This document shows, one piece after another, positions 26,552 through 35,139 of a stretch of DNA of 64,000 nucleotides. Made by a program: the position numbers and the translations under genes. Each line of letters starts with the position of its first letter. Position 1 is the first letter of the stretch. The stretch is taken from assembly GCA_963739615.1 (NCBI GenBank), contig CAVUBD010000028.1, positions 124,001-188,000 on the forward strand, written 5' to 3'. This DNA comes from Palsa-504 sp963739615 (lineage in GTDB: Bacteria > Actinomycetota > Actinomycetes > Streptosporangiales > Streptosporangiaceae). The notes beneath the pieces are model-generated. The model saw only the letters and a list, made by a program, of their open reading frames with translations, was not told the origin of the DNA and ran no database searches.

Positions 26552-26668
26552 ATGCGAACGTTGACCTACGGGGCCGAGTACTCCGCGGGCGAGCTGTCAC
26601 CGCCCGAACTGGACAGTTTCACCGACTACGACATCGGTTCCTACCCGGACACACCCTTGCCGCTATGA
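26552..26668 (+). CDS. Small ORF, 38-aa acidic peptide
   Basis: Begins MRTLTYGAEY and ends SYPDTPLPL; Asp/Glu/Tyr/Pro-rich with one Arg. It has GAGGAA two bases before the ATG (short spacing) and a stop 61 bases before the sigma factor start. It is not recognised. It could be a leader or regulatory peptide translated with the sigma gene, or a peptide product; no maturation enzyme or transporter is next to it. Whether it is translated is uncertain. Confidence 0.4.
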   Translation: MRTLTYGAEYSAGELSPPELDSFTDYDIGSYPDTPLPL

Positions 26669-26729
26669 ACACGTATGACGACGTGCGGCCAGGATTCTTC
26701 TGGGACAAGAGCAAAGGAGGGGGATCCTT

Positions 26730-27341
26730 ATGGACAGGAGTAGTAGGACCGTCCGCGCTGGCCCGTTGGTCAATGACCTGGTGACGCGCGCGAAGAAAGG
26801 CGACAAGCAGGCCTGGGACGCCCTTGTCGAGCGGTACGCCCCGCTCATCTGGTCCATCTGCCGCAGGCACCAGCTGAACAGCGCCGACGCCGACGGTGTG
26901 GGCCAGACGGTCTGGCTGCGGCTGGTGAGCCAGCTTGACAAAGTCCGCGATCCCGCCGTACTTCCTGGCTGGCTGGCCACCACCACCCAGCGAGAATGCA
27001 GCCGGGTCCTGCGTGCCGGCCGCCGACAGCAGGCGCTCCAGCAGGAACTGAACGCCGGGAGCATCCAGGACGAGTGGACCGGGCTAGCCGAGCAGGAGGT
27101 GCTCATAGCGGAGCGCAACTCGGCGCTGCGCGAGGCGTTCGCCCGCCTGTCCCCTTTCTGCCAACGGCTGATCGCCTTGCTCATCGAGGACCCGCCCGTG
27201 TCGTGGGCCGAGATCAGCGCCGAGTTGGGTGTCTCGGTCGGGAGCATCGAGCCCACCCGCGATCGCTGCCTGGACAAGCTGCGCCGCGATCCGGCAATCG
27301 CTGCCCTGATGACCGCCGCCGCCGGAGCGCCGAATGGGTGA
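26730..27341 (+). CDS. ECF-type RNA polymerase sigma factor
   Basis: A 203-aa sigma-70 family protein with region 2 (about 15-85: ALVERYAPLIWSICRRH and VWLRLV) and region 4 (about 130-185: LSPFCQRLI and VSWAEISAELGV, then the recognition helix around SVGSIEPTRDRCL). It has a strong ribosome site (AGGAGGGGG). No anti-sigma factor is adjacent; the divergent giant regulator and the 38-aa ORF are the only close partners, so it may be under regulator control instead. The downstream hydrolase is 180 bases away. Confidence 0.9.
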   Translation: MDRSSRTVRAGPLVNDLVTRAKKGDKQAWDALVERYAPLIWSICRRHQLNSADADGVGQTVWLRLVSQLDKVRDPAVLPGWLATTTQRECSRVLRAGRRQQALQQELNAGSIQDEWTGLAEQEVLIAERNSALREAFARLSPFCQRLIALLIEDPPVSWAEISAELGVSVGSIEPTRDRCLDKLRRDPAIAALMTAAAGAPNG

Positions 27342-27521
27342 GATATCTGAACCAGGCAGCCGTGCGGTGAGCTGTCTCCGGAGTGCCGGTGTTCCGCCGG
27401 TGACACCCGGATCACCTGATCATCAGGCTCGTCCCCCGTCTGCTGTGGAGACTGCGTATGGTCTGCTGGGCCGCGGCCGTGACCTGGCTGCCAGTTTGGG
27501 CACCGTGGCGGTGGGCTTGGG

Positions 27522-28541
27522 GTGGCGTCGGCGCGGTGGGTGACTGGTGCGGCAGAAGACCGCCCAGCTGCCGATCCAGGCGCGGGCGGCGATGACGTGC
27601 GGGCGCTGGGCGTGGGCCCGCACTCGCGGTGGGTTGACCTGGACGGCCCGGTCCACTACCTCGACTTCGGCGGGCCGGCTAGCGGGCCGACGGTCGTGTG
27701 CGTCCACGGGCTGGCCGGCTCGGCGGTGAACTGGTCGGCGATCGCCCCGCTGCTGGCCGGCACCTGCCGCATGCTCGCGGTGGACCTGCCCGGGCATGGC
27801 CTCACTCGGTCACAACGACGCGGCACCGGCGTACCGGCCATGCATGCCCTCCTGCACCGGTTCATCGAAACGGTACCGATGGGCCGAGTGATACTGTGCG
27901 GGAACTCCATGGGCGGGATGATCTCGCTGCTGGAGGCCAGCGCCGCCCCCGCCGCCGTGGCCGGCGTGGTGCTGATCGACCCGGTCCTGCCGCTGGTGCC
28001 AGCAATCCCGGACCATTTCGTCACCCCGATGCTCGCCGCCTACGCCGCGCCGGTGCTGGGCCCGCTGCTGATGCGACGCCGCCGCCAGTCACCCGAAGAC
28101 CTGGTGGACAGTATCCTGTCGCTGTGCTGCGTGGATACCTCCCGGGTACCCGCCGGCGTACTCGCCCAGCATGTCACGGTGGCCCGGCAGGCGCTGTCGC
28201 TGCGCAGGACCGAGCAGGAGATCTCCGCCTCCGCCCGTTCGATGATCGCCATCTTCGCCGGCGACCTGGCCAGCGAGGCGTACCGGCGGGCGATCGGCTC
28301 TATCACCTACCCGGTGCTGCTGCTGCACGGCAGACGCGACCGGCTGGTGCCGATCGCTGTTGCCCGGGCGGCTGTGCGCGCCAACCCGGCCTGGACGATG
28401 ATCGAGATGCCGGGCGTGGGCCACGTACCCCAGCTCGAAGCCCCCGATGACACCGCCAGCGCCATCATCGGCTGGCTCGCCACCGGCGGCCAGTCCGCAG
28501 CCCAGGCAGCTAGCCCAGCGTCTCCCGGCCGACCCGCCTGA
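27522..28541 (+). CDS. Alpha/beta-hydrolase fold protein
   Basis: A 339-aa cytosolic hydrolase. VCVHGLAGSAVNW supplies the oxyanion region, GNSMGG the serine nucleophile elbow, HGRRDRLVP the acid and GVGHVPQLE the histidine. A helical cap lies between residues ~175 and 250. The substrate is unknown; the enzyme resembles lactonase or haloperoxidase-like members. The GTG at 27522 is the upstream-most plausible start, and a later start before the conserved HYLDFGG is possible. The C-terminal ~20 residues are Ala/Ser/Pro-rich. Confidence 0.82.
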   Translation: MASARWVTGAAEDRPAADPGAGGDDVRALGVGPHSRWVDLDGPVHYLDFGGPASGPTVVCVHGLAGSAVNWSAIAPLLAGTCRMLAVDLPGHGLTRSQRRGTGVPAMHALLHRFIETVPMGRVILCGNSMGGMISLLEASAAPAAVAGVVLIDPVLPLVPAIPDHFVTPMLAAYAAPVLGPLLMRRRRQSPEDLVDSILSLCCVDTSRVPAGVLAQHVTVARQALSLRRTEQEISASARSMIAIFAGDLASEAYRRAIGSITYPVLLLHGRRDRLVPIAVARAAVRANPAWTMIEMPGVGHVPQLEAPDDTASAIIGWLATGGQSAAQAASPASPGRPA

Positions 28542-28599
28542 ACCAGCATCACCCAAGCCGGCTGGCTGCATCACCACCGGGAGCGCGCGGCTTTCGGTG

Positions 28600-28742
28600 C
28601 GGCAACTAGGGGGCGGGTCGGCCTGGAGGGCGGCGACGGCCTGCGCGGTCTCGGCGTCGATGGCGATGTTGCGGCGGAGCAGCGCGCGGCGGACGACCTG
28701 CGCGGCGTGCCTGGGCGTGTCCTGCGGGCCGGCGTCGGCCAT
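28600..28742 (-). CDS. Small ORF behind the resolvase (true end unclear)
   Basis: The ATG at 28742 follows AGGGAGAG and lies 25 bases after the resolvase stop. The first ~48 residues (DTPRHAAQVVRRALLRR, then AIDAETAQAVAALQAD) look like a real helical protein. The frame then runs on antisense through the hydrolase gene with no stop until 28089, so the authentic end has probably been lost. Only the coding-looking part is given here. Confidence 0.35.
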
Positions 28743-28767
28743 GTCAGCTCTCCCTGTTGAGGTAGTC

Positions 28768-29318
28768 CTACACGGTGATGCGGTGGATGACGACGGTCTG
28801 AGCGATCTCGGCGACGGTGTGCAGCCTCTTGCCGTCCGGTCCGGTGGCCTGGTACATGCGGCGCACGGTGGCCGCCCTGGCGTCATTCAGCTTGGGCCGA
28901 CGGCCCCCGGAGCGGCCGCGGACCCGGCGGCGTCTAGGCCCTCGCGGGTGCCTTCCACGATCAGCTCGCGCTGGAACTCGTCGATCGCGCCAAGGATGTG
29001 GAAGACCAGCCGCCCGGTCGGGCTGGTGGTGTCGATCTGCTGCTTGAGGACCAGCAGGCCGACGCCGCGCTCACGCAGCTCGTCGGCGAGCGCGAGGAGG
29101 TGCTTCAGCGACCGCATCGCGCGAGAGAGGCAGGTGATGACGAACACGTCGCCCTCGCGCAGGTAGGCCAGCGCCTTGTCCAGCTCGGGGCGTTCGGCGA
29201 GCTTGCCGGTCACCTTGTCGGTGAAGATCTTCTCGCACCCGTAGGCGGTCAGCTCGTCATGCTGGCTGTCGGTGTTCTGCCCGCGGGTGGATACCCGCGG
29301 GTACCCGGTCTTGGCCAT
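28768..29318 (-). pseudogene. Serine recombinase (resolvase/invertase), frameshifted
   Basis: A Tn3-type small serine recombinase. The start ATG 29318 gives GYPRVSTRGQNTDSQ (the catalytic serine region, with GYxRVS), followed by VFVITCLSRAMRS and the IDEFQRELIVEGT helix. The frame then stops at 28887 after a nonsense tail. In the next frame the natural hinge and helix-turn-helix continue (GRSGGRRPKL, then VRRMYQATG and VAEIAQT) to a TAG at 28768-28770. A single missing base near 28935 explains the break. Together with nearby remnants it marks an old mobile element. Confidence 0.82.
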
Positions 29319-29430
29319 CAGCCAGTCTCGGCGTACCAGATGCGCCTGCCGCCGCGAGCTGGTGCACCCGGGATGATGACCGCCCGGCCGCCACGGCCAG
29401 GGCGCGGATCGAGATGCCCTCCGCGCGGGC
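29319..29430 (-). pseudogene. Helix-turn-helix protein remnant upstream of resolvase
   Basis: The minus strand reads GISIRALAVAAGRSSSRVHQL, the HTH of a small actinobacterial family, and then loses similarity next to the resolvase start. Short and uncertain. Confidence 0.3.
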
Positions 29431-29457
29431 TGATGTTGCACCCTGCGCCCCGGAAGG

Positions 29458-29494
29458 CCGATGGAGGGGGCAGAGTCTCTGCCCCCTCCATCGG
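29458..29494 (-). terminator. Perfect 18-bp hairpin after the secreted-protein gene
   Basis: 29458-29475 and 29477-29494 are exact inverted repeats (CCGATGGAGGGGGCAGAG) around one central base. It starts 12 bases beyond the minus-strand stop at 29506, a terminator position. Confidence 0.8.
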
Positions 29495-29505
29495 ATCGTC
29501 TGGCG

Positions 29506-30141
29506 TCAGTGGATCTGGCGCAGCGGACCGGCCTGGTCAGGGAAATTGCGGGTGCTCAGCGCCTGCACGCCCGCGTTGTGCTCACCGTTGAACGGCGTGG
29601 TCGCGCTCGGGCAGCCGGCTGCAGCGGCGTCCTTCGGCGAGTTGAACCACAGGCCCAGGTGGTACATCTGCACCGGGTTGAAGGCCGGGTTCTGGGAGGC
29701 GTCGGGGAAGGGGCCGTGGAATACCTGCGGAGCAGGCGCCACGCCCGGCGCCACGGCAAAGGTCTCGATGCTGAAGCGCCCGATGAACGTGCCGTGGGCG
29801 TGACCAGTGCTGTCGCTTTCCAGGTCTCCCTGGTACCAGGAGATCCCGAACGGTGCATTGGGCACCTGGATGACGAAGAAGTCGAAGTCCGTATTCTTTG
29901 GCAGGGCGGCCGCCGAGACGTTCATCACCTCGACCGGGCCCTGGGACTGGATGGTGACCTGGGCGTGCGCGCCCTTAAGGCAGCCGGCTCCGACCGCGGC
30001 AGCGGAACGGACCATCTGGAACGAGGTGTGTGTTACCGCCGCGTCAGCGCTGGCGCCGGTAACAGCGACGGCGGTGGCACCCGCGGCGGCTAGAAACGCC
30101 GCGCCCACTACCGCGCTGATCCGCCTGGATAGTTTGTGCAT
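29506..30141 (-). CDS. Secreted protein of unknown function
   Basis: A 211-aa protein with a clear Sec signal peptide (KLSRR, a hydrophobic core, ASADA cleavage region near residue 33). The mature part is soluble, with FQMVRSAAAVGAGCLKG, DFDFFVIQVP and MYHLGLWFNSP; the family is not recognised. The ATG at 30141 sits 8 nt after GAAGGAG, so the in-frame GTG at 30150 is rejected. A strong hairpin follows the gene. About 130 bases upstream lies a near-copy of the heptamer site found before the giant BTAD regulator, suggesting common control. Confidence 0.8.
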   Translation of the reverse strand: MHKLSRRISAVVGAAFLAAAGATAVAVTGASADAAVTHTSFQMVRSAAAVGAGCLKGAHAQVTIQSQGPVEVMNVSAAALPKNTDFDFFVIQVPNAPFGISWYQGDLESDSTGHAHGTFIGRFSIETFAVAPGVAPAPQVFHGPFPDASQNPAFNPVQMYHLGLWFNSPKDAAAAGCPSATTPFNGEHNAGVQALSTRNFPDQAGPLRQIH

Positions 30142-30272
30142 TGTACCCACTCCTTCGGTGAGGTCCCCCAGCCTCGCGAGGCCGGATCTGCTGGGCCAAG
30201 CCCACTCTGAGCCCGGCCGCCGGAGTTGCTAGCGATAACTAGCCAGCCCGGTAACTATCCAGAGGATGGGAC

Positions 30273-30302
30273 AGGGGCGCTGACAGCCCGCTGACAGCTC
30301 GG
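30273..30302 (+). promoter_or_regulatory. Second copy of the tandem heptamer site
   Basis: GCTGACAGCCC is followed directly by GCTGACAGCTC (11-bp period). The 30 bases match 26341-26370 (reverse complement) except at two positions. On the plus strand it is followed by CGGGAGGAGG, as the first site is followed by the regulator's ribosome site, but the gene that should follow has been replaced by a transposase remnant. Confidence 0.6.
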
Positions 30303-30313
30303 CCGGGAGGAGG

Positions 30314-30436
30314 CGCGCGCTGGACCGGTTCGCCGAATTCAGCGGGGAAGTGGAGAAGCGCTACCCGGCTATCATCCGGCTCCGGGAAAACGCCTGGGCG
30401 AGTTTCGTGCCGTTCCTGCGGTTCGACCGGGAAATA
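30314..30436 (+). pseudogene. IS256-family transposase remnant
   Basis: Reads FAEFSGEVEKRYPAIIRL, then ENAWASFVPFLRFDREI, the C-terminal part of an IS256 mutator-type transposase, and ends abruptly before the family's NAIES motif. Confidence 0.78.
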
Positions 30437-30626
30437 CAGGCGGCCGGGCAGGGCCGGGCGCTGCCAGGGCAGGCGCAGGTCTGCAGCCAGGCCGCGGGCG
30501 AGCCAGAGCTGGGCGTAGCAGGCGAGGATCAGCCAGGTCCGCCGGTCGGCGGCGGCGGGGTCGCGCAGTTTCGGCTTGGTCCAGCCGAGGACCTGCTTCA
30601 GGAACCCGAACGTATGTTCGCTAAAG
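30437..30626 (-). pseudogene. IS4-like transposase C-terminal remnant
   Basis: The minus strand reads FSEHTFGFLKQVLGWTKPKL, then DRRTWLILACYAQLWLARGL, the end of a common actinobacterial IS4-type transposase. It abuts the IS256 remnant head to head. Confidence 0.7.
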
Positions 30627-30652
30627 GTTGTGATTTCCGGTCAGCCATAGCC

Positions 30653-31555
30653 TTAGCCGAGCATGCTGCGCGCCTCCTGGAGATCTTCCGCATCGCCGCC
30701 CGAGCCACCAGCACCGTCAGCACCGTCAGCGATACCAGCGATACCGGAAAAACCAGGAACACCAGCACCGGCAGGATCGCCAGGGCCGCCGGGGGAGAGC
30801 AGCCGCTGCAGCAGCACGACCTCGCTGCTGTCGAGGTCGGTGCTGACCGGCAGCCTGCGGACGCGCTCCCTGGCGAGCGCCAGCGACTCCTGCGCGGCCT
30901 TGAGCTGCTCCCGCAGCCTGACGTTCTCCTCGGCTAGCTTGCCGTGTTTGGTCCACGCGCTGGCCAGTTCATACTCCAGGCCGGTGACCGTTTCCTGCAG
31001 CGTCGACGAGTCCGCCGTTTCGTTGTCGGCCAGGCGCCGGACCACCTGCACCAGCAGGCGCCGCGCCAGCTCGTCGTAGTCGAAACCCGCCATCCCGGAC
31101 CCGGCCCCATTAACTCCATTAACACCGCCCGCCCCAGCGCCCCCGCCAGACCTACTCGCCCCAGCGACCCCACCCACCCCAGCCAGACCCGGCGGCCCGC
31201 CCTGGCTTCCAGGCCCGGCAGGCCCGCCTCGCCCTTCCGCCTCAGCGACCGCGCGGGCCTGCGCCAGTCCCAGGCTGATCCGGTACGTTCGCTTGCCGCG
31301 CACTTCACGTTCGATCAGTCCCGAACGTTCCATCCCGGAAAGCAGCTGGGCGAACGCCACGCTAGAGCCCGGATAGCCGACCGCGGCGGCGAGCCGCGTG
31401 CTGGCCATCCCGTTGGCGTCGAAGAGCTCGCTGGCCTCCGCGAGGTACGCGATGATGTGCTCGCGCGTGCCCACGGCCCGCTTTCTAGACGTTCTTTTCC
31501 CGACCCCCACGTCAGCACCCTTTCCCATGGCAATCACGCCTGCCGACGGGTTCAT
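30653..31555 (-). CDS. Winged-helix and coiled-coil DNA-binding protein, Gly-rich linker
   Basis: 300 aa. Residues ~28-95 resemble a winged helix (TREHIIAYLAEASELF, then STRLAAAVGY and RSGLIEREVRGKRTYRI). A long Gly/Ala linker (105-155) and a coiled coil (about 160-235: ADNETADSSTLQETV and KLAEENVRLREQLKAAQ) follow, then another Gly/Ala-rich tail. It is probably a small regulator or nucleoid-associated factor; the function is unknown. ATG 31528 (MGKGADVG) is an alternative start and neither has a good ribosome site. The Gly/Ala segments are encoded by degenerate repeats. Confidence 0.65.
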   Translation of the reverse strand: MNPSAGVIAMGKGADVGVGKRTSRKRAVGTREHIIAYLAEASELFDANGMASTRLAAAVGYPGSSVAFAQLLSGMERSGLIEREVRGKRTYRISLGLAQARAVAEAEGRGGPAGPGSQGGPPGLAGVGGVAGASRSGGGAGAGGVNGVNGAGSGMAGFDYDELARRLLVQVVRRLADNETADSSTLQETVTGLEYELASAWTKHGKLAEENVRLREQLKAAQESLALARERVRRLPVSTDLDSSEVVLLQRLLSPGGPGDPAGAGVPGFSGIAGIADGADGAGGSGGDAEDLQEARSMLG

Positions 31556-31817
31556 GATAATACGGCCGGCTTGGTACCAGCATGATGAGCGTTTCCCTGG
31601 GTGCTCCGGGCAGATAACAGTTCAGTGGCTAATCACGTCTAGTGAGGCGCTATGAGGTTCAACCGAAGGCGCGGCGGCCGTAGTGAGCGAAGCGGCTGAC
31701 GTACGATCGAGTTGCTGTCGCCGCAGAAGTGCGTCACGGCCGGGCCGAAACTAGCCGTCAGGTGTGCACGTTGGTTTTGATATCAGCACGCCTTTCCCCT
31801 GATGAAGACAGAGCACT

Positions 31818-32927
31818 GTGACACCGGACCTGGATGTGGACGTGGCCTACGCGACCACCCTTGCGGCCGCCGTGCTGCTCGGGATCGGCTTCGTCCTGCA
31901 GCAGTACGCCGCCAGCCAGGAACCCGAGTCCCGTTTCCTTAGCCTGGGCATCTTGACCGACCTGCTGCGCAAGCCCCGCTGGCTGCTCGGCATCGTGTGC
32001 ATGGTGGCCGGGCAGCTGCTCGCGGCGTGGTCGATCGGTCATCTCGAACTGACGCTGGTCGAGCCGCTGCTGACCACTTACCTGCTGTTCGCGCTGGTCC
32101 TGGCCGTCCCGATGTCCAAACAGGCGGTCAAGTGGACCGAGGTAACCGGCGCCCTGATCTTGTGCGCCGGCGTCGCCCTGCTGTCGGTTTCCCGGTCCAC
32201 CAAACCGATCGGCCTGTCGTTCGGCTCGTTCTCCAACTGGCCCGCGGCCGCGGTCATCGCCGGCATCGCGTTCGTCGCCGTGCAGGTCGGGCGGAGCCGG
32301 GGCGGGCCGTTGCGCGCGATCCTCACCGGCCTGGGGGCGGGCCTGGTCTTCGGCATCCAGGACGCGCTGACCAGGCAGACGCTGGAGATCGTGCAGGGGC
32401 AGTCATACACCGCCCTGTTCACCACCTGGGCACCATACTGCCTGCTCGCGACCGGGATAGTCGGCCTGTGGCTGATGCAGAACGCGTTCAGCGCGGGCCC
32501 GCTGCACGCCTCGCTGCCCACCATCGCCGCCGGCGAACCGGTAGCGGGCATCGTGCTCGGCATCGTGGTGTTCGGCGACCGGATCCAGGTTTCCCCTGGG
32601 CCGCTGGCGATCAAGGCCGGCGGGATCGCCGCGCTCATCGTCGGCGTGGTCATGGTGGCACGCTCGACCGCCTTCCGCGGCCTGCACAAGATAACCGACG
32701 TCATCCGGCCCGACGTCACGACCTCACCCGCCCCCGCCCGACCAGGAATCCCCGCCAAGCCGGCCAGCACCGCCAAGCCGGCCAGCACCGCCAAGCCGGC
32801 CAGCACCGCCAAGCCAGCGGCCAGCACCGCCAGCCGGCCAGCACCGCCAAGCGCCAGCACCGCCGCCGGCCAGCACCATCAAGCCGGCCAGCACCATCAA
32901 GCCCGTCGCCCACGCGCATCCCGCTGA
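31818..32927 (+). CDS. EamA/DMT-type membrane transporter with repeat-rich C-terminal tail
   Basis: About 290 residues form ten predicted membrane helices of the drug/metabolite transporter type (LGIGFVLQQYA, HLELTLVEPLL, GEPVAGIVLGIVVFGD). The substrate is unknown. The last ~75 residues are a Pro/Ala/Ser/Thr/Lys tail from 18-bp repeats (32757-32905); in the final copies the reading frame has slipped (PASTAK becomes AGQHHQ), so the tail has changed by repeat indels. The GTG start at 31818 has only a weak ribosome site. Confidence 0.82.
   Translation: MTPDLDVDVAYATTLAAAVLLGIGFVLQQYAASQEPESRFLSLGILTDLLRKPRWLLGIVCMVAGQLLAAWSIGHLELTLVEPLLTTYLLFALVLAVPMSKQAVKWTEVTGALILCAGVALLSVSRSTKPIGLSFGSFSNWPAAAVIAGIAFVAVQVGRSRGGPLRAILTGLGAGLVFGIQDALTRQTLEIVQGQSYTALFTTWAPYCLLATGIVGLWLMQNAFSAGPLHASLPTIAAGEPVAGIVLGIVVFGDRIQVSPGPLAIKAGGIAALIVGVVMVARSTAFRGLHKITDVIRPDVTTSPAPARPGIPAKPASTAKPASTAKPASTAKPAASTASRPAPPSASTAAGQHHQAGQHHQARRPRASR
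32757..32905. repeat. 18-bp tandem repeat (AAGCCGGCCAGCACCGCC type)
   Basis: Perfect units at 32757, 32775 and 32793, then degenerate copies with insertions and deletions through 32905, at the 3' end of the transporter gene. Later copies are out of the original frame. Confidence 0.85.
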
Positions 32928-33002
32928 CCGCCGGGAGGACTCACCCGGCCGGGTCCCGGTCTCGCGAGGATGGCGAGCAGGCCGCGCATACCGGCGGAAC
33001 GT

Positions 33003-33983
33003 TCACGGTCCCGCGTCCGGCGAGGAAGGCGGCTGAGCCCGCACGTCGGCGAGCGCATCCGGCTGCGGCCGCCCCCAGCCGCTCCGGCTCGAACCCGAGG
33101 ACCCCCACCCGGTCCGGGTCGCGCCCCGGCTGAGCATCTTGTCCAGCGCCCCGGCTACGCTTCCGTCGGCGGCGATCATTTGCCTGACGATCGCGATCAT
33201 CGACGGCATGGCCCAGAAATCCCCGCACACCCACAAGATGGCCGCGCCGATCTGCTGGTCGGCGAACGGCGGCAGGGTCACGCCGGGAACGTGCGCGTAG
33301 ACCGAGTACACCGGGCCCGAGGCGAGGATGCTCAGCGACATCGCCAGCCCGATCATGATCACGTTGGTCAGCAGCAGCGCGCCTGCCTGGCTGAGCAGCG
33401 GCATCCGGCGGCGGAACGGCGGCGAAGGGATGAACTGCAGCCAGAACAGCACCCCGGCCGCGAAGAAGCTGCCGTGCATCAGCCAGATATGCACGGCCTC
33501 GTTCCGTTCTCCCAGGTCATAGTGCCCCGGCAGGTGCCAGAAGATCATCACGGCGTTAAAGAGAAAGACCGCCACCCACGGCCGCAGCACCAGAGCGCCC
33601 AGCGCGCGCAGCGGCCTGGACCAGCCTCCGGCCAGCACGCCGCGGGTCACGCTCCGGCCGGACCGGCCGGGCAGCGCGTCCAGCAGTGGCTGCCACGGGG
33701 CGCCCGCGACGATCAGCGACGAGGCGGCGAACATCAGCAGCAGGTGCTGCACCATGTGCACGAAGAAGTAGTCGCTGGCCCAGTAGTCGATCGGCGACTC
33801 AACCGCGAGCAGGAGCAACACCAGCCCGGCGTAGAACCACAGCGACCTCAGCCGCCGCTCCCTGGTGCGTTCCGGCCGGGACCGGTGCGCGAGCCGCCAC
33901 AGCCCGATCTCGTGCCATCCGGTCACGATGAGCGCCACGATGCCGAACGGGTCGAAGGACCAGTGGTCCGCGAGATAGCTCAC
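33003..33983 (-). CDS. ctaG: CtaG/caa3-type cytochrome c oxidase assembly membrane protein
   Basis: About 326 aa with seven predicted membrane helices. DPFGIVALIVTGWHE, then SDYFFVHMVQHLLLM, FWHLPGHYD and HIWLMHGSFF carry conserved His/Asp residues; this family helps deliver copper to the cytochrome oxidase CuB site. The GTG at 33983 is preferred: it follows AGGACA and overlaps the end of the upstream lipoprotein reading frame. The C-terminal ~45 residues are a disordered Gly/Ser/Arg tail. The upstream SCO1-type gene supports an oxidase-assembly role. Confidence 0.88.
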   Translation of the reverse strand: MSYLADHWSFDPFGIVALIVTGWHEIGLWRLAHRSRPERTRERRLRSLWFYAGLVLLLLAVESPIDYWASDYFFVHMVQHLLLMFAASSLIVAGAPWQPLLDALPGRSGRSVTRGVLAGGWSRPLRALGALVLRPWVAVFLFNAVMIFWHLPGHYDLGERNEAVHIWLMHGSFFAAGVLFWLQFIPSPPFRRRMPLLSQAGALLLTNVIMIGLAMSLSILASGPVYSVYAHVPGVTLPPFADQQIGAAILWVCGDFWAMPSMIAIVRQMIAADGSVAGALDKMLSRGATRTGWGSSGSSRSGWGRPQPDALADVRAQPPSSPDAGP

Positions 33984-33991
33984 CGGCTGTC

Positions 33992-35139
33992 CTAGCTCGA
34001 GGATCCGTACTCGACCGGCACGTTGATCAGCTGTACGCTGGCCCAGGCCGCTGCGGTGAGCCGCCAGACGGTGAGCTTGGACCCGGCGACGGCCAGCGCA
34101 TCGTACGAGCCGGGTCCGGGCGCGAGCGTCGCGGTCCCGGCCGGGACGGCAGGCAGTGCCCGCCACGAGCCGCCAGGACCGCCGATGGTTACCGCCGGCC
34201 GCCGGTCAGCAGCACCCACGCGCTCCCGCCGGACCCGAACCCGGATGCCCGCACGGGGCCAGCGGCGACCGGAGCGGAGACGGTCCAGCCAGTCCCGCTG
34301 GACCACGCGGCCAGCAGCTTGTTCCCGGCGAGCACCAGGGCCGCGTTGCCGCCGGCCACCTCAGCCAGCGCGACCACCTGCACCCGGTCGCCGCCGAACT
34401 CCGCAGGCAGCACCAGCCCCGCCGACTGCCATGTACCGCCCGCGTCAGTGAAAACGCCGGCCACCCCCCGCCGCAGGCAGCTTCCCGCCGCCATCGGCAT
34501 TTTATTTGGGCCGAACGATACCGCGTTCACCTCAGCCAGCCCGCAATTGCGGCCCGGGGCAGACGCGGCCAGGGCGGGTAGCGTGGTCAGCCGCGACCAC
34601 TGCCAGGCGGCCGCCGCGCTCGCGGTGGGCGCCGTCTCGATGCTGCCGTCTTGCAGCAGCGCGAGGGCCTGCCCGGAAGGCGCGGCAGCGATGGCGTCCG
34701 GGTCCTGCGCCAGCCGCGCGTCGAGCAGCCCGGGCGTCCAGTTGCCGCCCGTGTCGGTGCTGGCGGCCAGCGGCGAGAAGGTCAGGTTCTGGCTGGGCCG
34801 GAAGCCGACGAGCAGGGACGCGGGAGTGCCCGCGGCCACCAGCCCGCCGTTGTCGGCCACGCCCTCGGGCGTGACCAGGGACCACTTGCTGGCGCCCGCC
34901 GGCCGCACGAAGAGCTGCCAGAAGGCGTTGTCCGACCCGGCCGCCCCGCCCATCACGGCGACGGCCCAGGTGCCCTGCGCGGTGACCAGCGAGGTGCTGA
35001 GCGGCGCGGTCACCGGCGGCGGGCTGGGGGCGCTAACCGGGGCGGTCGGCGTGCCGCAGCCTGCCAGCAGGCCCAGGCCGGCCAGGCCGAGGCTGGCCAG
35101 GCTGAGGCTGGCCCTGACCCAGGCGCGCCGGGCGATCAC
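33992..35139 (-). CDS. Lipoprotein of unknown function, 3' part frameshifted
   Basis: The GTG at 35139 overlaps the stop of the SCO1 fusion gene (GTGA). A lipoprotein signal is clear: a positively charged start and a hydrophobic core ending in LLAGC (Cys 28). The mature part has beta-propeller-like Ser/Thr/Gly repeats (STDTGGNWTPG, FTDAGGTWQSAG), suggesting a sialidase/BNR-type fold on the outer membrane face. The first frame stops at 34189, but homologous-looking sequence continues in another frame (TIGGPGGSW to VPVEYGSSS) to 33992, so a one-base indel near 34195-34205 is likely. The position between SCO1 and CtaG suggests a copper or oxidase link. Confidence 0.75.
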
